A stretch of 64,000 nt of DNA from Gymnodinialimonas ceratoperidinii (GCF_019297855.1 NZ_CP079194.1:2219501-2283500), one strand, 5' to 3'; shown: positions 7,638 to 16,783, counted from the first letter of the stretch. Notes: generated by a model not told the origin, from the letters alone. Program-made: numbers and translations.

Positions 7638-9104
7638 TCACAGGCCGAAGAGCGCGCCGTATTTCGCTTCGAGATACGCGAGCAGATGCTCTTCGGAAAT
7701 CTCGGCCCCCGTCGCATGCTCAATCGTCTCGCGCGGTGTGCGCAGCCCGCCATGGCGTTGCAGTCGTTCGCGCAACCAATCGAGCGCCGGTGCGGGATCG
7801 CCCGCAGCCAACGCCGCATCAAGCCCCGGCACATCCCGCCTTAGCGCTGCGTAAAGGCACCCCGCGTAGACATTGCCAAGCGTGTAGGTCGGGAAATAGC
7901 CGAAGAGGCCAACTGACCAATGCACGTCCTGAAGCACCCCGTTGGAGGGCTTGTCGACCGTCATCCCGAAGTCGGCTGCGAAGCGATCGTTCCACGCCTC
8001 TTCAAGGTCCGCGACCTCCAACGTACCGTCGAAAAGCTGCCGTTCCAGATCGAAGCGCAGCATGATGTGGAGGTTGTAATGCACCTCGTCCGCCTCGGTC
8101 CGGATGAACCCGGTCTCGACCCGGTTGATGACCCGGGCGATTTCTTCCTGCGACGCTGACAGGGCACCGAAATGCGCCTCCATCCGCCCGTGGAGGAACC
8201 TGCAGAACTCCGGTGAGCGCCCCAGCTGGTTCTCGTAAATCCGACTCTGGCTCTCATGCACCCCCATGGAGACCCCCTGCCCCAAGGCACTGAGCCGCAA
8301 GGCCGGCGCGATGTTCTGCTCGTAGCAGGCGTGGCCGACCTCGTGGATCGTCGAATAGAGGCAACCCATCGGCTCGCCCTCGTCGACCCGCGTGGTGATC
8401 CGCACGTCCGCGCCGGAGCCGGAGCTGAAGGGATGCACGGCAAGGTCGAGCCTGCCGTGGGCAAAATCATAGCCGAAGCGCTCCGCCGTCTCGTGCGCCA
8501 GCGCCATCTGCGCGTCCGCCGCGAAATGCCCTTGCAACGGCGTGGGCATTTTGGCCCCCGCAAGCCGGCTGCGCAGGTCCTTCAGGCGCGGGCGCATCCG
8601 GTCGAAGAGCGCGGCAATCTCGGCTGCCGTCGCGCCCGGTTCATAGTCCTGCAGCAAGGCGTCATAGAGGTCGCCCCCGTCCGCGATGGCGGCAGCCTCC
8701 TCGCGACGCAGCGCGACAACCTGGCTCAAGGTCGGCAGGAAAGCCGCGACGTCCTCTTCCGCGCGGGCGCGCGCCCAGATGCCTTGGCTCACCGAAGTCA
8801 ACCGCGCCAGTTCCGACGCCAGTTCCGCCGGCACCTTTACGGCGCGCGCGTGTCCGCGGCCGATCTCGCGCAGCTGCGCCGCCTCGGCCTCGGTCTCAGG
8901 CTTGGCCGCAGCCAGCCACTCGCCGACCTTCGGATCGGTCCGGCGGGCATGGAGAACGCCCTCCAAGGCCGCCATCTCCTCGCCGCGCTGTTCGGCGGCA
9001 CCGGGCGGCATGAATGTCTCCTGATCCCACCCCAACCGGCCCATCACCTGGCCCAGGGCCTCGGTGGTGCGGTTGAATGCCAGCAACTCCTGCAACGCGG
9101 TCAT
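7638..9104 (-). CDS. Carboxypeptidase of the M32 (Taq) metallopeptidase family
   Basis: This 488-residue cytoplasmic zinc carboxypeptidase has the metal site HEVGH at residues 254-258 in STIHEVGHACYEQ. The family motif HESQSRIYEN, which carries the third ligand region, lies downstream, and a TRVDEGEP segment typical of the family precedes it. The usual length is about 500. Its ATG overlaps the ctaA stop by four bases (ATGA), so it is co-translated with heme A synthase. That pairing has no obvious metabolic reason. Confidence 0.93.
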   Translation of the reverse strand: MTALQELLAFNRTTEALGQVMGRLGWDQETFMPPGAAEQRGEEMAALEGVLHARRTDPKVGEWLAAAKPETEAEAAQLREIGRGHARAVKVPAELASELARLTSVSQGIWARARAEEDVAAFLPTLSQVVALRREEAAAIADGGDLYDALLQDYEPGATAAEIAALFDRMRPRLKDLRSRLAGAKMPTPLQGHFAADAQMALAHETAERFGYDFAHGRLDLAVHPFSSGSGADVRITTRVDEGEPMGCLYSTIHEVGHACYEQNIAPALRLSALGQGVSMGVHESQSRIYENQLGRSPEFCRFLHGRMEAHFGALSASQEEIARVINRVETGFIRTEADEVHYNLHIMLRFDLERQLFDGTLEVADLEEAWNDRFAADFGMTVDKPSNGVLQDVHWSVGLFGYFPTYTLGNVYAGCLYAALRRDVPGLDAALAAGDPAPALDWLRERLQRHGGLRTPRETIEHATGAEISEEHLLAYLEAKYGALFGL

Positions 9105-10243
9105 CGGACGGCTCCCCTGACGGATTGCGGCAAGGGATAGCGCGACAGGAACCGCGCCCGCATGATCAGGGTGATCAGGACCACGGCGCCGAACTGATGG
9201 GTAATGGCCCAATACCAGGGCGACGAGTTCATCACGGTGACGATCCCCAGAACGATCTGGCCAAACATCATGACGGCAACCCAGTCGAAGGCGCGTTTGG
9301 TCGCGGCGCGGGCCGAGCGGCGCGCGGCAAACCAGGCGCCGATCCCGAAGGCCAGAAGCGTGTAGCCGATGATCCGGTGGAAGAACTGCACCGTACCGTC
9401 ATTCTCGAAAAGGTTGCGGAACCACGGCTCGATCGCCCACATGTCCGGCGGCGTGAAGGCGCCCGCCATCAGCGGCCAGTCGATGAAGTTGCGGCCCGCG
9501 TCGATGCCCGCGACCAGCGCGCCGACAAGGATCTGCAATCCTGTCAGATGCAACAGGCCCGTCGCCATACCGGCAAGCTTGCGGTCTCCATCCCGGCGCG
9601 CTCTCATCAATTCGGCCTCGGCTCGGCCGAGCAGCATGATGTACCAGGCCATCAGGGCGAGGATCAGGAACGCAAGACCCAGATGCACCGCAAGGCGATA
9701 GGAGGCCACGTCGAACATTCCCGGCGCCATGCCCGAGGCCACCATCCACCAGCCCGCGAGCCCCTGCAAACCGCCGAGCGCGCCGAGCCAGAGCAGCCGC
9801 CCGGTCCATCCCACCGGCACGGACTTCGTCGCCAAAAGCGCCACGAAACCCACCGCCCAGACAACGCCGATCAGCCGCGCCCATTGGCGATGACCCCATT
9901 CCCACCAATAGATCACCTTGAACTCCGACAGGCTCATGCCCCGGTTCTGCTCCTGAAATTCCGTGGTGCTCTGGTAGGCCTCGAAGGCCTCATCCCAGGC
10001 CGCTGCATCAAGCGGCGGCACCGCGCCGGTAATCGGCGCCCATTCGGTGATCGAGAGACCGGAGTCCGTCAGCCGCGTCAGCCCGCCCACGGCGATCTGC
10101 ACCACGACCATGGCGAACAGCACCATGATGAAAACCCTGACCCGGGACCGCCCGCGCCCCCGGTCGCGGCTCACACCGCCCGGCGTCGCCGCGGGCTTCT
10201 GCGCCCCTTCAACGTCCTCGAAAATACTGCGTTGACCTGCCAT
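9101..10243 (-). CDS. ctaA: Heme A synthase (COX15/CtaA)
   Basis: This 380-residue inner-membrane enzyme oxidises the C8 methyl of heme O to make heme A for aa3-type cytochrome oxidase. Eight membrane helices can be made out. The family motifs GGLTRLTDSGLSITEWAPI and WWEWGHRQWARLIG carry conserved residues including a heme-ligand histidine, and later histidines occur in VQFFHRIIGY and YWAITHQFGA. Start ATG 10243 (MAGQRSIFEDVEG) is preferred to an upstream in-frame start. It is upstream of and coupled to the M32 peptidase gene. Confidence 0.95.
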   Translation of the reverse strand: MAGQRSIFEDVEGAQKPAATPGGVSRDRGRGRSRVRVFIMVLFAMVVVQIAVGGLTRLTDSGLSITEWAPITGAVPPLDAAAWDEAFEAYQSTTEFQEQNRGMSLSEFKVIYWWEWGHRQWARLIGVVWAVGFVALLATKSVPVGWTGRLLWLGALGGLQGLAGWWMVASGMAPGMFDVASYRLAVHLGLAFLILALMAWYIMLLGRAEAELMRARRDGDRKLAGMATGLLHLTGLQILVGALVAGIDAGRNFIDWPLMAGAFTPPDMWAIEPWFRNLFENDGTVQFFHRIIGYTLLAFGIGAWFAARRSARAATKRAFDWVAVMMFGQIVLGIVTVMNSSPWYWAITHQFGAVVLITLIMRARFLSRYPLPQSVRGAVR

Positions 10244-10346
10244 GGCGCGTCCCTCATCTGGTATCGCTCCATGACCTATCGCGCGCACGCGCCCCCTTCA
10301 AGCGCCCGCGACCTTCCGCCCGACCGCCAGAAAGGCGGCACATCCA

Positions 10347-10406
10347 CCCCTTCCCCGTTCTTCAAATATCCCGGGGTCTGGGGCAGCGCCCCAGTCAACA
10401 GACCCC
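10347..10406 (+). repeat. dispersed intergenic repeat, copy C
   Basis: The 30-base 5' box at 10347-10376 (CCCCTTCCCCGTTCTTCAAA and onward to CCCGGGG) matches copy D at 27 of 30 positions. It is followed by nested hairpins: CTGGGGC-AGC-GCCCCAG (10378-10394) inside GGGGTCTG...CAGACCCC (10373-10406). It lies just downstream of the trmJ stop and probably ends that transcript. Confidence 0.7.
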
Positions 10407-10442
10407 AAACCCGCACTGCCCGGACGCAGAACCCCCATCCGC

Positions 10443-11225
10443 TCACAAATCCTTGCGCCGCCCCTCGGCCCACCGCACCATCTGCCGCATCACCCCATGC
10501 AACGTCTGCACATCGGCGCGCGTCAGGCTCAACCGGCCCCAGAGGTTGCGCAGGGTCAGCTTCATGCTCTCCGCCTTCTCCGGCGGCCAGAAGAACCCCG
10601 CCTCTTCCAGACGCTCCTCGTAATGGGCGCCGAGCTTCTCGACCTCCAGACCACTGGCGAAATCGGTCTTGGCCAGCGCCATGACCTCCGGCGGCACCGA
10701 GGATGCCTGCCGCTGCCACTCGTACCCACACAAAAGCACGCATTGCGCGAGGTTGAGCGAGGGGAAGGCCGGGTTCACATCGACCGAGATGATGGCATCG
10801 GCCGGAGCGATATCGGCGTTCTCCAGCCCTGCGCGCTCGGGGCCGAACAACACGCCTACCTTGCCGCCCTGGGCAATGATCTCGCGGGCCTGCGCCATGG
10901 CACGCTCGGGTGTCACGATCGGCTTGGTCAGTCCCCGGTCGCGCGCGGTCGTCGCGAAAACATAGGTACGATCAGCAAGCGCGCCCGGCAGATCGTCGAA
11001 AAGTTGCGCCTCGTCCAGAAGCCGCCCGGCGCCGCTGGCCAGCGCCACGGCGCGCTCGTTCGGCCAGCCATCGCGCGGGGCCACGACGCGCATCCGGTCG
11101 AGGCCGAAGTTCCACATCGCCCGCGCGGCCGCGCCGATGTTTTCGCCCATCTGCGGGCGCACCAGGATGAAGGCAGGCTGGCCGGAGGGGGTGACGGGCG
11201 CGGAGGCGGTGGGCTGATCTGACAT
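10443..11225 (-). CDS. trmJ: TrmJ-type tRNA (cytidine/uridine-2'-O-)-methyltransferase
   Basis: This 260-residue SPOUT-class methyltransferase would methylate the 2'-OH at tRNA position 32. The family motifs are ILVRPQMGENIGAAARAMWN near the N-terminus, the knot segment VGVLFGPERAGLENADIA and the SAM-binding loop NPAFPSLNLAQCVLLCGYEW. A C-terminal extension of about 90 residues follows, as in TrmJ rather than TrmL. The ATG at 11225 is used; an in-frame ATG at 11237 is possible. It is divergent from the ThiE-like gene. Confidence 0.88.
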   Translation of the reverse strand: MSDQPTASAPVTPSGQPAFILVRPQMGENIGAAARAMWNFGLDRMRVVAPRDGWPNERAVALASGAGRLLDEAQLFDDLPGALADRTYVFATTARDRGLTKPIVTPERAMAQAREIIAQGGKVGVLFGPERAGLENADIAPADAIISVDVNPAFPSLNLAQCVLLCGYEWQRQASSVPPEVMALAKTDFASGLEVEKLGAHYEERLEEAGFFWPPEKAESMKLTLRNLWGRLSLTRADVQTLHGVMRQMVRWAEGRRKDL

Positions 11226-11361
11226 GGGCCTGCCCATAAACGCGCCACGCCCCTCGCGCAAGACAGAGCCCGGCACCACGCGCCCTGCCCGCCTCCACCA
11301 TTGCTCCGACGGACGCGGGATTGTATCAGCGCGAGGCCGACCGGCGCGTCACTCGAACCAC

Positions 11362-12003
11362 ATGAAGAGCACCATGGACGAACAAGAGCCCCCAGAGACC
11401 CCGCAACTCTACCTCGTGACCCCGACCGCCTTCGAAGCCGAGGTCTTTGCGCCGGTCCTCGCCCGGCTGCTCGATAGTGTCGATGTTGCCTGCCTGCGCC
11501 TTGCGCTCGCGAGCGAGGACGAGGCCGCGCTGTCTCGCGCCGCCGACCAATGCCGCGAAGTGGCCCATGCCCGCGACGTGCCCCTCGTGATCGATCGCCA
11601 TATCCAACTCGTCGAACGGCTCGGGCTTGACGGTGTGCACTTGCTCGACGGCGCGCGCAGCGTCCGCGACACACGCAAAACCCTCGGCGCCGATGCGATC
11701 ATCGGCGCGGCGTGCGGCACCTCGCGCCATGACGGGATGAACGCCGGGGAAGCCGGGGCCGATTACGTGACCTTCGGACCAGTGGGCGAGAGCGATCTGG
11801 GCGACGGCAGCCGCGCCGAGCATGATCTCTTTGCCTGGTGGTCGCAGATGATCGAAGTCCCCGTGGTGGCGGAAGGCGCCCTGACGGAAGACCTCGTGGG
11901 CTCCCTCGCTTCGGTCACGGATTTCTTCGCCATCGGCCCCGAGATCTGGCGCCACGACGATCCCATCGCCGCCCTCCAAGCGCTGACCGCCCCGCTACGT
12001 TAA
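11362..12003 (+). CDS. Thiamine phosphate synthase-like TIM-barrel protein (divergent ThiE)
   Basis: This 213-residue protein has ThiE/TenI features: QLYLVTP at the first strand, DVPLVIDRHIQLVERLGLDGVHL in the middle, ADYVTFGPVG and a C-terminal VTDFFAIGPEIW. The signatures of the true synthase are degraded: HLLDGARS replaces the usual HLGQxD, and the TxTK stretch after GP is missing. It may therefore be a TenI-like or otherwise changed paralogue. There are no thiamine neighbours. ATG 11362 is chosen; ATG 11374 is also possible. Confidence 0.75.
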   Translation: MKSTMDEQEPPETPQLYLVTPTAFEAEVFAPVLARLLDSVDVACLRLALASEDEAALSRAADQCREVAHARDVPLVIDRHIQLVERLGLDGVHLLDGARSVRDTRKTLGADAIIGAACGTSRHDGMNAGEAGADYVTFGPVGESDLGDGSRAEHDLFAWWSQMIEVPVVAEGALTEDLVGSLASVTDFFAIGPEIWRHDDPIAALQALTAPLR

Positions 12004-12011
12004 CCTACGCA

Positions 12012-12839
12012 CTAACCGGCCGCGCGGGCCGCATCGAATCCGGCGCGGACCGCATCTTCCGCCTGCTTTGCCAGGGCCTTGCGATTCGCGGCACCGGCGA
12101 CGGGGATCGGGTCGTGGTAGATCACCTCCACCTGCCCCCGTCCGGGCGTGGTGAGGATCTGCATCAGGCTCGGGGCGAACTCCGTCTCACCCCACCAGCC
12201 GTAATGGCGCGGGTCCGCCCCGGGCGGCGCGGTGTAATAGAGCGTGACGGGCTGCACACACAGATGCGGCCTCAAGCGCTCGGCAAAGAAGGCCTCGAAC
12301 AGCGTCGTCTTGAACGGCAAGACCTGTTGCCCATCGGTGGAGGTGCCCTCGGGGAAGAACAGCAATTGATGCCCGGCAATCAGCCGGTCTTCGAACAGGC
12401 GCGTGTGCTTTGCCGCCTCGGCCCGGTTGCGGCGGATGAACACGGTACCATTGGCGCGGGCAAGCCAGCCGATCCCTCCCCAGACGCTGACCTCTGCCTT
12501 GGCCACGAAATACATGCGCTTGCCGGCGTTGAGCACGAAGATATCGAGCCAACTCACATGGTTGGCAACGTATGCGCCGGGGCTGCGCATCGGGGCGCCA
12601 ATGACCTTGCGCTTCAGCCCGAGGCTCCAACACGCCAGCAGGCAGACACCTTGGGTAACATAAGGCGTTACCGGTCGGCGCAGGCCCCAGATCAACCGCT
12701 CCGGCAGGCGGAGGAGGAGGAGAAGCGGAAAGCAGATCGCCAGCGCAAGGAGGAGCGGCGTGGCGCGGCGGAACGCGCGCAGGAGCGCCATGGGCCCGAG
12801 CGCCCGCGCCGGGGCCGGCGTTTTCACGGAGAGGCTCAT
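12012..12839 (-). CDS. olsA: Lyso-ornithine lipid O-acyltransferase (PlsC family)
   Basis: This 275-residue membrane-bound acyltransferase of the PlsC fold has the catalytic HX4D box as NHVSWLDIFV and the second motif as FFPEGTSTDG. An N-terminal hydrophobic anchor (TPLLLALAICFPLLLLLRL) is present. Its start overlaps the olsB stop by four bases. That pairing distinguishes OlsA, which adds the second acyl chain to lyso-ornithine lipid, from a general lysophosphatidate acyltransferase. Confidence 0.9.
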   Translation of the reverse strand: MSLSVKTPAPARALGPMALLRAFRRATPLLLALAICFPLLLLLRLPERLIWGLRRPVTPYVTQGVCLLACWSLGLKRKVIGAPMRSPGAYVANHVSWLDIFVLNAGKRMYFVAKAEVSVWGGIGWLARANGTVFIRRNRAEAAKHTRLFEDRLIAGHQLLFFPEGTSTDGQQVLPFKTTLFEAFFAERLRPHLCVQPVTLYYTAPPGADPRHYGWWGETEFAPSLMQILTTPGRGQVEVIYHDPIPVAGAANRKALAKQAEDAVRAGFDAARAAG

Positions 12840-13609
12840 GGCCGCGCGCCCTTCTGGTAGATCGCCCGGTGGGTCGGCGACATCCGGGCCACGTCGATCA
12901 CGAGGCAGACGTCGATACAGTTGAAGGCGCGGTCGATGTAAGCCCCCTCACCCACAAACCCGCCGAGCCGCAGGTAGGCTTTGATCAGCGCCGGCATGGC
13001 GCGGATCGCGGCGGGACGGTCCAGCGCGTCGGCTGCGATCAGCGGCATCGGCTGAAACCCGTCGGCGCGGGCTTTCGGACGGATATCGGACGGGGCAAGG
13101 TGCCGATGGTGGAGCAGCGATAGCGGCCCCGCGATCGGCGCAGGATCGGTGCCGTGGAAACTGGCCACGCCGAACATCACCTCGATCCCATGCTCGGCAA
13201 TATAGGCCGCGAGCCCGTTCCACAGGTGCAGCATTGCCGTGCCGCCCCGGTAATCGGCATGGACGCAGGAGCGCCCAAGCTCCAACAGCCGACGACCGCT
13301 CCGGCGCAGGACGCCGAGGTCATATTCGTCTTCGGAATAGAACTGCCCGGCCTCCTCGGCCCCCACTGAACGCATCAGGCGGTAGACGCCGACAACCTCG
13401 TCGCCGGCGGCGCGGCGATGATCGAGCAGCAGGAGATGATCGAAGAACGGATCGAAGCGGTCCTGTTCCAGCTGCGCCTCGTGGTCCACCATCGGCCCCG
13501 AGCCTCCCAGTTCCGCGACGAAGACCTGATAGCGCAGCCGCTGCGCGGCACGCAGGTCGGCGGGCGTCTTGGCCAATCGCAGTTCCAGATGCGGCTCGTC
13601 TATCTGCAT
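12836..13609 (-). CDS. olsB: L-ornithine N(alpha)-acyltransferase
   Basis: This 257-residue GNAT-fold enzyme uses acyl-ACP to form the amide-linked 3-hydroxy fatty acid on ornithine, the first step to ornithine lipid. The family segment LRYQVFVAELGG near residue 30 is clear, followed by FDPFFDHLLLLD, ELGRSCVHADYRGG and FGVASFHGTDP. Length is typical of OlsB. It is the first gene of olsBA. The upstream gap of about 180 bases contains an exact TTAA-N7-TTAAC site, suggesting CtrA control. Confidence 0.92.
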   Translation of the reverse strand: MQIDEPHLELRLAKTPADLRAAQRLRYQVFVAELGGSGPMVDHEAQLEQDRFDPFFDHLLLLDHRRAAGDEVVGVYRLMRSVGAEEAGQFYSEDEYDLGVLRRSGRRLLELGRSCVHADYRGGTAMLHLWNGLAAYIAEHGIEVMFGVASFHGTDPAPIAGPLSLLHHRHLAPSDIRPKARADGFQPMPLIAADALDRPAAIRAMPALIKAYLRLGGFVGEGAYIDRAFNCIDVCLVIDVARMSPTHRAIYQKGARP

Positions 13610-13743
13610 GTCTCGACACGGGTTTCCAAGGGCTGCGCGGAGAGAACCCGGATCGGGACCGCGGTGAAGAGCGGGTTTAGCAAGCTGCCCCCCATTTGCA
13701 AGTTGGACGTGCGATCAATGCAGCGGAAGCGGCTTCGAGGCTA

Positions 13744-13759
13744 TTAAAGGTGTCTTAAC
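13744..13759 (+). promoter_or_regulatory. CtrA-type site TTAA-N7-TTAAC
   Basis: TTAA (13744-13747), seven bases AGGTGTC, then TTAAC (13755-13759) match the full CtrA recognition consensus. It lies in the intergenic region 135 bases upstream of the olsB start and downstream of the DUF3553 gene. Confidence 0.6.
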
Positions 13760-13787
13760 CATTCTACCCTAGCGTGATCTCTTGAGA

Positions 13788-13991
13788 TCAGGAGGAATAG
13801 TCGATGGAAAGCGCGACCTTGTGGCCGTCCAGCACCAGCTTGCCCTCGTGCTCGAAATTCACCGTGACGCGGCCTGCGATATTGGATTGCACCTGCCCGC
13901 GGCCCCACTCCGGCGCATTGGGGTTGCGCACATACATGCCGGGCTCGAGGATCGCGGTGATCTCCGCGGCGGCTGAGTTTTCCTTGTCCAT
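13788..13991 (-). CDS. DUF3553 family protein
   Basis: This 67-residue protein has the DUF3553 core VRNPNAPEWGRGQVQSNIAG followed by RVTVNFEHEGKLVLDG. The fold resembles small barrel domains seen at the ends of some helicases, but the stand-alone form has no known function. The N-terminal residues MDKENSAAAEI are acidic and likely disordered. It is divergently placed 19 bases from chpT, so the two probably share a control region. Confidence 0.85.
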   Translation of the reverse strand: MDKENSAAAEITAILEPGMYVRNPNAPEWGRGQVQSNIAGRVTVNFEHEGKLVLDGHKVALSIDYSS

Positions 13992-14010
13992 GGCGTGAAA
14001 GGCCCTTGTT

Positions 14011-14634
14011 ATGCGAGACCAAAAAAACGATCCGGTCTCTGGTTTGGCCGATCTCGTGGCCTCGCGACTGTGTCATGATCTAGTTAACCCTTTGGGCGCG
14101 ATCGGCAATGGGGTTGAACTGCTGGAGATGACCGGCAAGGCCGATGGGCCGGAGGTGGAGCTGATCCGCGACGCCGTGCGCGCGGGAGAGGCGCGCATCC
14201 GCATGTTCCGCTTGGCTTTCGGCGGCGCGGACCCTTCGCAAATCACGTCGCTGCGGGAGGCCACGACGGTCGTCGACGGCTACTTCAAGCAAAGCCGCAT
14301 CGCGGCGGTCTGGATGGCGGATGGTGACCGTTCACGGCAGGAAACCAAGATGGCGCTTCTGATGCTGCTCTGCGCCGAAGCGGCCCTGCCCATGGGCGGC
14401 TCGCTGCGGATCGGACCGGACCCGTCGGGAAACTGGCAGCTTGAGGCGACAGGTCCCCGGCTCAACATCGACGAGAATTTGTGGGAACTCCTGCGCTCGG
14501 GCGCGGCGCGGGAAGGACGCGTGCTCCGCCCCTCCGACGCCCAGTTCCCGGTGCTTTTACGCGCTGCGCAAGCGCTTGGCTCAACGGTGAATTACTTTGC
14601 CGAGGCCGAGTCGTTTCGCATGTCGACGTCCTGA
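14011..14634 (+). CDS. chpT: Histidine phosphotransferase ChpT
   Basis: This 207-residue protein resembles a histidine kinase without ATP-binding motifs. The phospho-accepting box is SRLCHDLVNPLGAIGNGVEL with His22. In alphaproteobacteria ChpT relays phosphate from the hybrid kinase CckA to CtrA and CpdR, controlling motility, gene transfer agents and, in Caulobacter, the cell cycle. The C-terminal half is a degenerate Bergerat fold (GNWQLEATGPRL). Neither cckA nor ctrA is in the window, but two CtrA-type sites are within 3 kb. Confidence 0.92.
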   Translation: MRDQKNDPVSGLADLVASRLCHDLVNPLGAIGNGVELLEMTGKADGPEVELIRDAVRAGEARIRMFRLAFGGADPSQITSLREATTVVDGYFKQSRIAAVWMADGDRSRQETKMALLMLLCAEAALPMGGSLRIGPDPSGNWQLEATGPRLNIDENLWELLRSGAAREGRVLRPSDAQFPVLLRAAQALGSTVNYFAEAESFRMSTS

Positions 14635-14698
14635 TGACAGCGCGAACAGCGGCACGAAACGGCTTGTCCGGCGGACGCGCACCCCAAGTCGCGGCAAC

Positions 14699-15217
14699 CT
14701 AGGCCGGCCGCAGCCCGGCCCGGAAACGGCGCATGTTCTGGCGATAGTTATCAGCCGAGGCGAGCAGGCCCGCCCGCGCGGCCTCATCAAGCTCTCGCAC
14801 AACCTTGCCCGGCATCCCCATCACCAGCGAGCCGTCCGGGATCTCCTTGCCTTCGGGGATCAACGCGCCGGCGCCGATCAGGCAACCGGCCCCGATCTTC
14901 GCGCCGTTCAGCACGGTCGCCCCCATCCCGATCAGGCTTCCGGCCCCGATCTCGCATCCGTGCAGCATGGCCTTGTGGCCAATCGTGCAATCCGGGCCGA
15001 TGATCAGCGGCAGGCCCGGATCGGTATGGCACACCACGTTCTCCTGAACGTTCGAGCCCGCACCGACACGGATCTCTTCGTTGTCGCCGCGCAGGGTGCA
15101 ACCGAACCAGACGCTCGCGCCGACCTCCAGCACGACCCTGCCGATGACATTCGCATCGGGCGCGACCCATGTATCCTCGGCGATATCGGGGCTGACCCCG
15201 TCCAATGCGTAGATCAT
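14699..15217 (-). CDS. Gamma-carbonic anhydrase family protein
   Basis: This 172-residue protein has a left-handed beta-helix built of hexapeptide repeats (for example [36 protein letters not shown]). Candidate zinc ligands are the histidines in [16 protein letters not shown] and MLHGCEIG. Such proteins are trimeric, and some are true carbonic anhydrases; others have different or unknown roles. The final 30 residues form a helix with many Arg and Ala. Its start overlaps the gmk stop by four bases. Confidence 0.88.
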   Translation of the reverse strand: MIYALDGVSPDIAEDTWVAPDANVIGRVVLEVGASVWFGCTLRGDNEEIRVGAGSNVQENVVCHTDPGLPLIIGPDCTIGHKAMLHGCEIGAGSLIGMGATVLNGAKIGAGCLIGAGALIPEGKEIPDGSLVMGMPGKVVRELDEAARAGLLASADNYRQNMRRFRAGLRPA

Positions 15218-15870
15218 TGACCCAACTCCTCGAATTCCGCCTGCAATTGCCGCACGTGAGCCTGCAAGCCCGGTTGCTGCTCACGCCGCAGCCGCTCCGC
15301 GGTGATGATGGTTTTCAGGCGCTCCTCGGTCATCAGCAGGTTGTCGTTGACCAGCACGTAGTCGTAGGCATCCCACCGGCTGATCTCGTCCCAACTCTTG
15401 CGCATCCGCTTGTCGATCACCTCGGCGCTGTCCTGCGCGCGGCCCTCCAGCCGTTTCTTCAACTCGGGGATCGAGGGCGGCAGGATGAAGATCGAGAGCG
15501 TGTGTTTACCAAGATCCGAGTTGCGGATCTGCTGCGCGCCCTGCCAGTCGATATCGAAGAGCACGTCGCGTCCCGCCTCGATCGCCTCGGCGACGGGCGC
15601 CATGGGCGAGCCGTAGAAATTGCCGAAGACATGGGCGTGTTCCAGCATCTGGCCGTCGGCCACCAGCGCCTTGAACTCGGCCTCGGGCATGAAGCGGTAG
15701 TCCTGCCCGTCGACCTCGCCGGGCCGCGGATCGCGGGTGGTGGCGGAGACAGAGAAGCTGAGCGTCTCGTCCCAGGACATCAGGCGCCGCGCGAGGGTGG
15801 ATTTGCCTGCGCCGGAGGGTGACGAAAGGATGATCAGAAGGCCGCGTCGGTTGGTCTGTGCCATTTTCAT
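15214..15870 (-). CDS. gmk: Guanylate kinase
   Basis: This 218-residue enzyme converts GMP to GDP. The P-loop [10 protein letters not shown] is at the N-terminus. Next come the GMP-binding [17 protein letters not shown] and the FGNFYGSP segment, then [11 protein letters not shown]. The ATG at 15870 overlaps the yicC stop (ATGA); a second ATG two codons later (MAQTNRRG) is possible. It is part of a yicC-gmk-carbonic anhydrase run. Confidence 0.97.
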   Translation of the reverse strand: MKMAQTNRRGLLIILSSPSGAGKSTLARRLMSWDETLSFSVSATTRDPRPGEVDGQDYRFMPEAEFKALVADGQMLEHAHVFGNFYGSPMAPVAEAIEAGRDVLFDIDWQGAQQIRNSDLGKHTLSIFILPPSIPELKKRLEGRAQDSAEVIDKRMRKSWDEISRWDAYDYVLVNDNLLMTEERLKTIITAERLRREQQPGLQAHVRQLQAEFEELGQ

Positions 15871-16751
15871 TCCACGTTTTGAACCTGTTCGCGCATCTGA
15901 TCGATGGTCAGTTTCAGGTCAAGTCCAATGGCCGTGAGGGCGGTGTCGCCGGACTTCGCGCAAAGGGTATTCGCCTCGCGATTGAACTCCTGCATCAGGA
16001 AATCCAGCTTGCGCCCGACAGGCCCGCCCTGGTCCAGCAAATCGCGCGCGGCGTCGACATGGGCGCGGAGGCGGTCGATCTCTTCCATCACGTCGCCCTT
16101 GACGGCGAGGACGGCAATCTCTTGCGCCAGCCGTGCCTCGTCCACGATCTCGGTCTCGGCCAGAAGGGCGGCGACCTGCGCGCGGAGCCTGTTGCCCTGC
16201 GCCTCGGTGCGGGCCTGCGCGGCGGACCGCGCGGCCCGGGTCAGCGCCGCGATCTGGTCGAGTTGCTCGGACATGACGCGCGCCAGCGCCGCGCCTTCGG
16301 TCCGGCGCATCGCCACGAAGGCTGCGATCAGCTCCTGCGCCTCGGCCATCAACACCTCCGTGTCGGGCATCGCCATGGCGTCGGCGCCGTCCATCACGCC
16401 GCGCATGTTCAGCACGTCGACGGCGGTGGAATGGGTCAGGCCGCCGTTGGCGCGCGCTTCCACCTCGGAGATCAACTCGAGCGCCGCGTCCAGAGCCTCG
16501 GACGAGAGCTGCCCGCCGGCCGATGCGACGCGATTGACGCGCAGGCCGAGGGTCACGTTGCCCCGTGTCAGCGCCTTTTGCAGGGCCGCGCGCAGCGGTT
16601 GCTCCAACGCCGTCAACCCATCGGGCAGACGCAGCCGCAGATCGAGCCCGCGCCCATTGACCGAGCGCAGATCCCACGACCAAGAGACCCCGTCCGCCGC
16701 CCCCTCGGCGCTGGCGAAGGCCGTCATCGACGCAAGCGCCCCCTCACCCAT
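15867..16751 (-). CDS. yicC: YicC-family endoribonuclease
   Basis: This 294-residue protein has the family start [10 protein letters not shown] and the conserved [14 protein letters not shown]. The C-terminal DUF1732 region ends with [20 protein letters not shown] and [15 protein letters not shown]. YicC proteins are conserved RNases linked to RNA turnover. It is directly upstream of gmk, as in many bacteria. An exact CtrA-type site lies 18 bases upstream of the start codon, unusually close. Confidence 0.92.
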   Translation of the reverse strand: MGEGALASMTAFASAEGAADGVSWSWDLRSVNGRGLDLRLRLPDGLTALEQPLRAALQKALTRGNVTLGLRVNRVASAGGQLSSEALDAALELISEVEARANGGLTHSTAVDVLNMRGVMDGADAMAMPDTEVLMAEAQELIAAFVAMRRTEGAALARVMSEQLDQIAALTRAARSAAQARTEAQGNRLRAQVAALLAETEIVDEARLAQEIAVLAVKGDVMEEIDRLRAHVDAARDLLDQGGPVGRKLDFLMQEFNREANTLCAKSGDTALTAIGLDLKLTIDQMREQVQNVE

Positions 16752-16768
16752 CGCGATGTTCCTCGGCG

Positions 16769-16783
16769 TTAACCATCTGTTAA
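16769..16783 (-). promoter_or_regulatory. CtrA-type site TTAA-N7-TTAA
   Basis: On the minus strand the sequence reads TTAA-CAGATGG-TTAAC, the full CtrA consensus. It sits between the divergent yicC and PAS-protein genes, 18 bases upstream of yicC. Confidence 0.6.

Noticed and set aside
13775..13790. Terminator at the end of the DUF3553 gene
   Set aside because: TGATCTC-TT-GAGATCA is a small stem with a two-base loop that includes the stop codon and is not followed by T residues.
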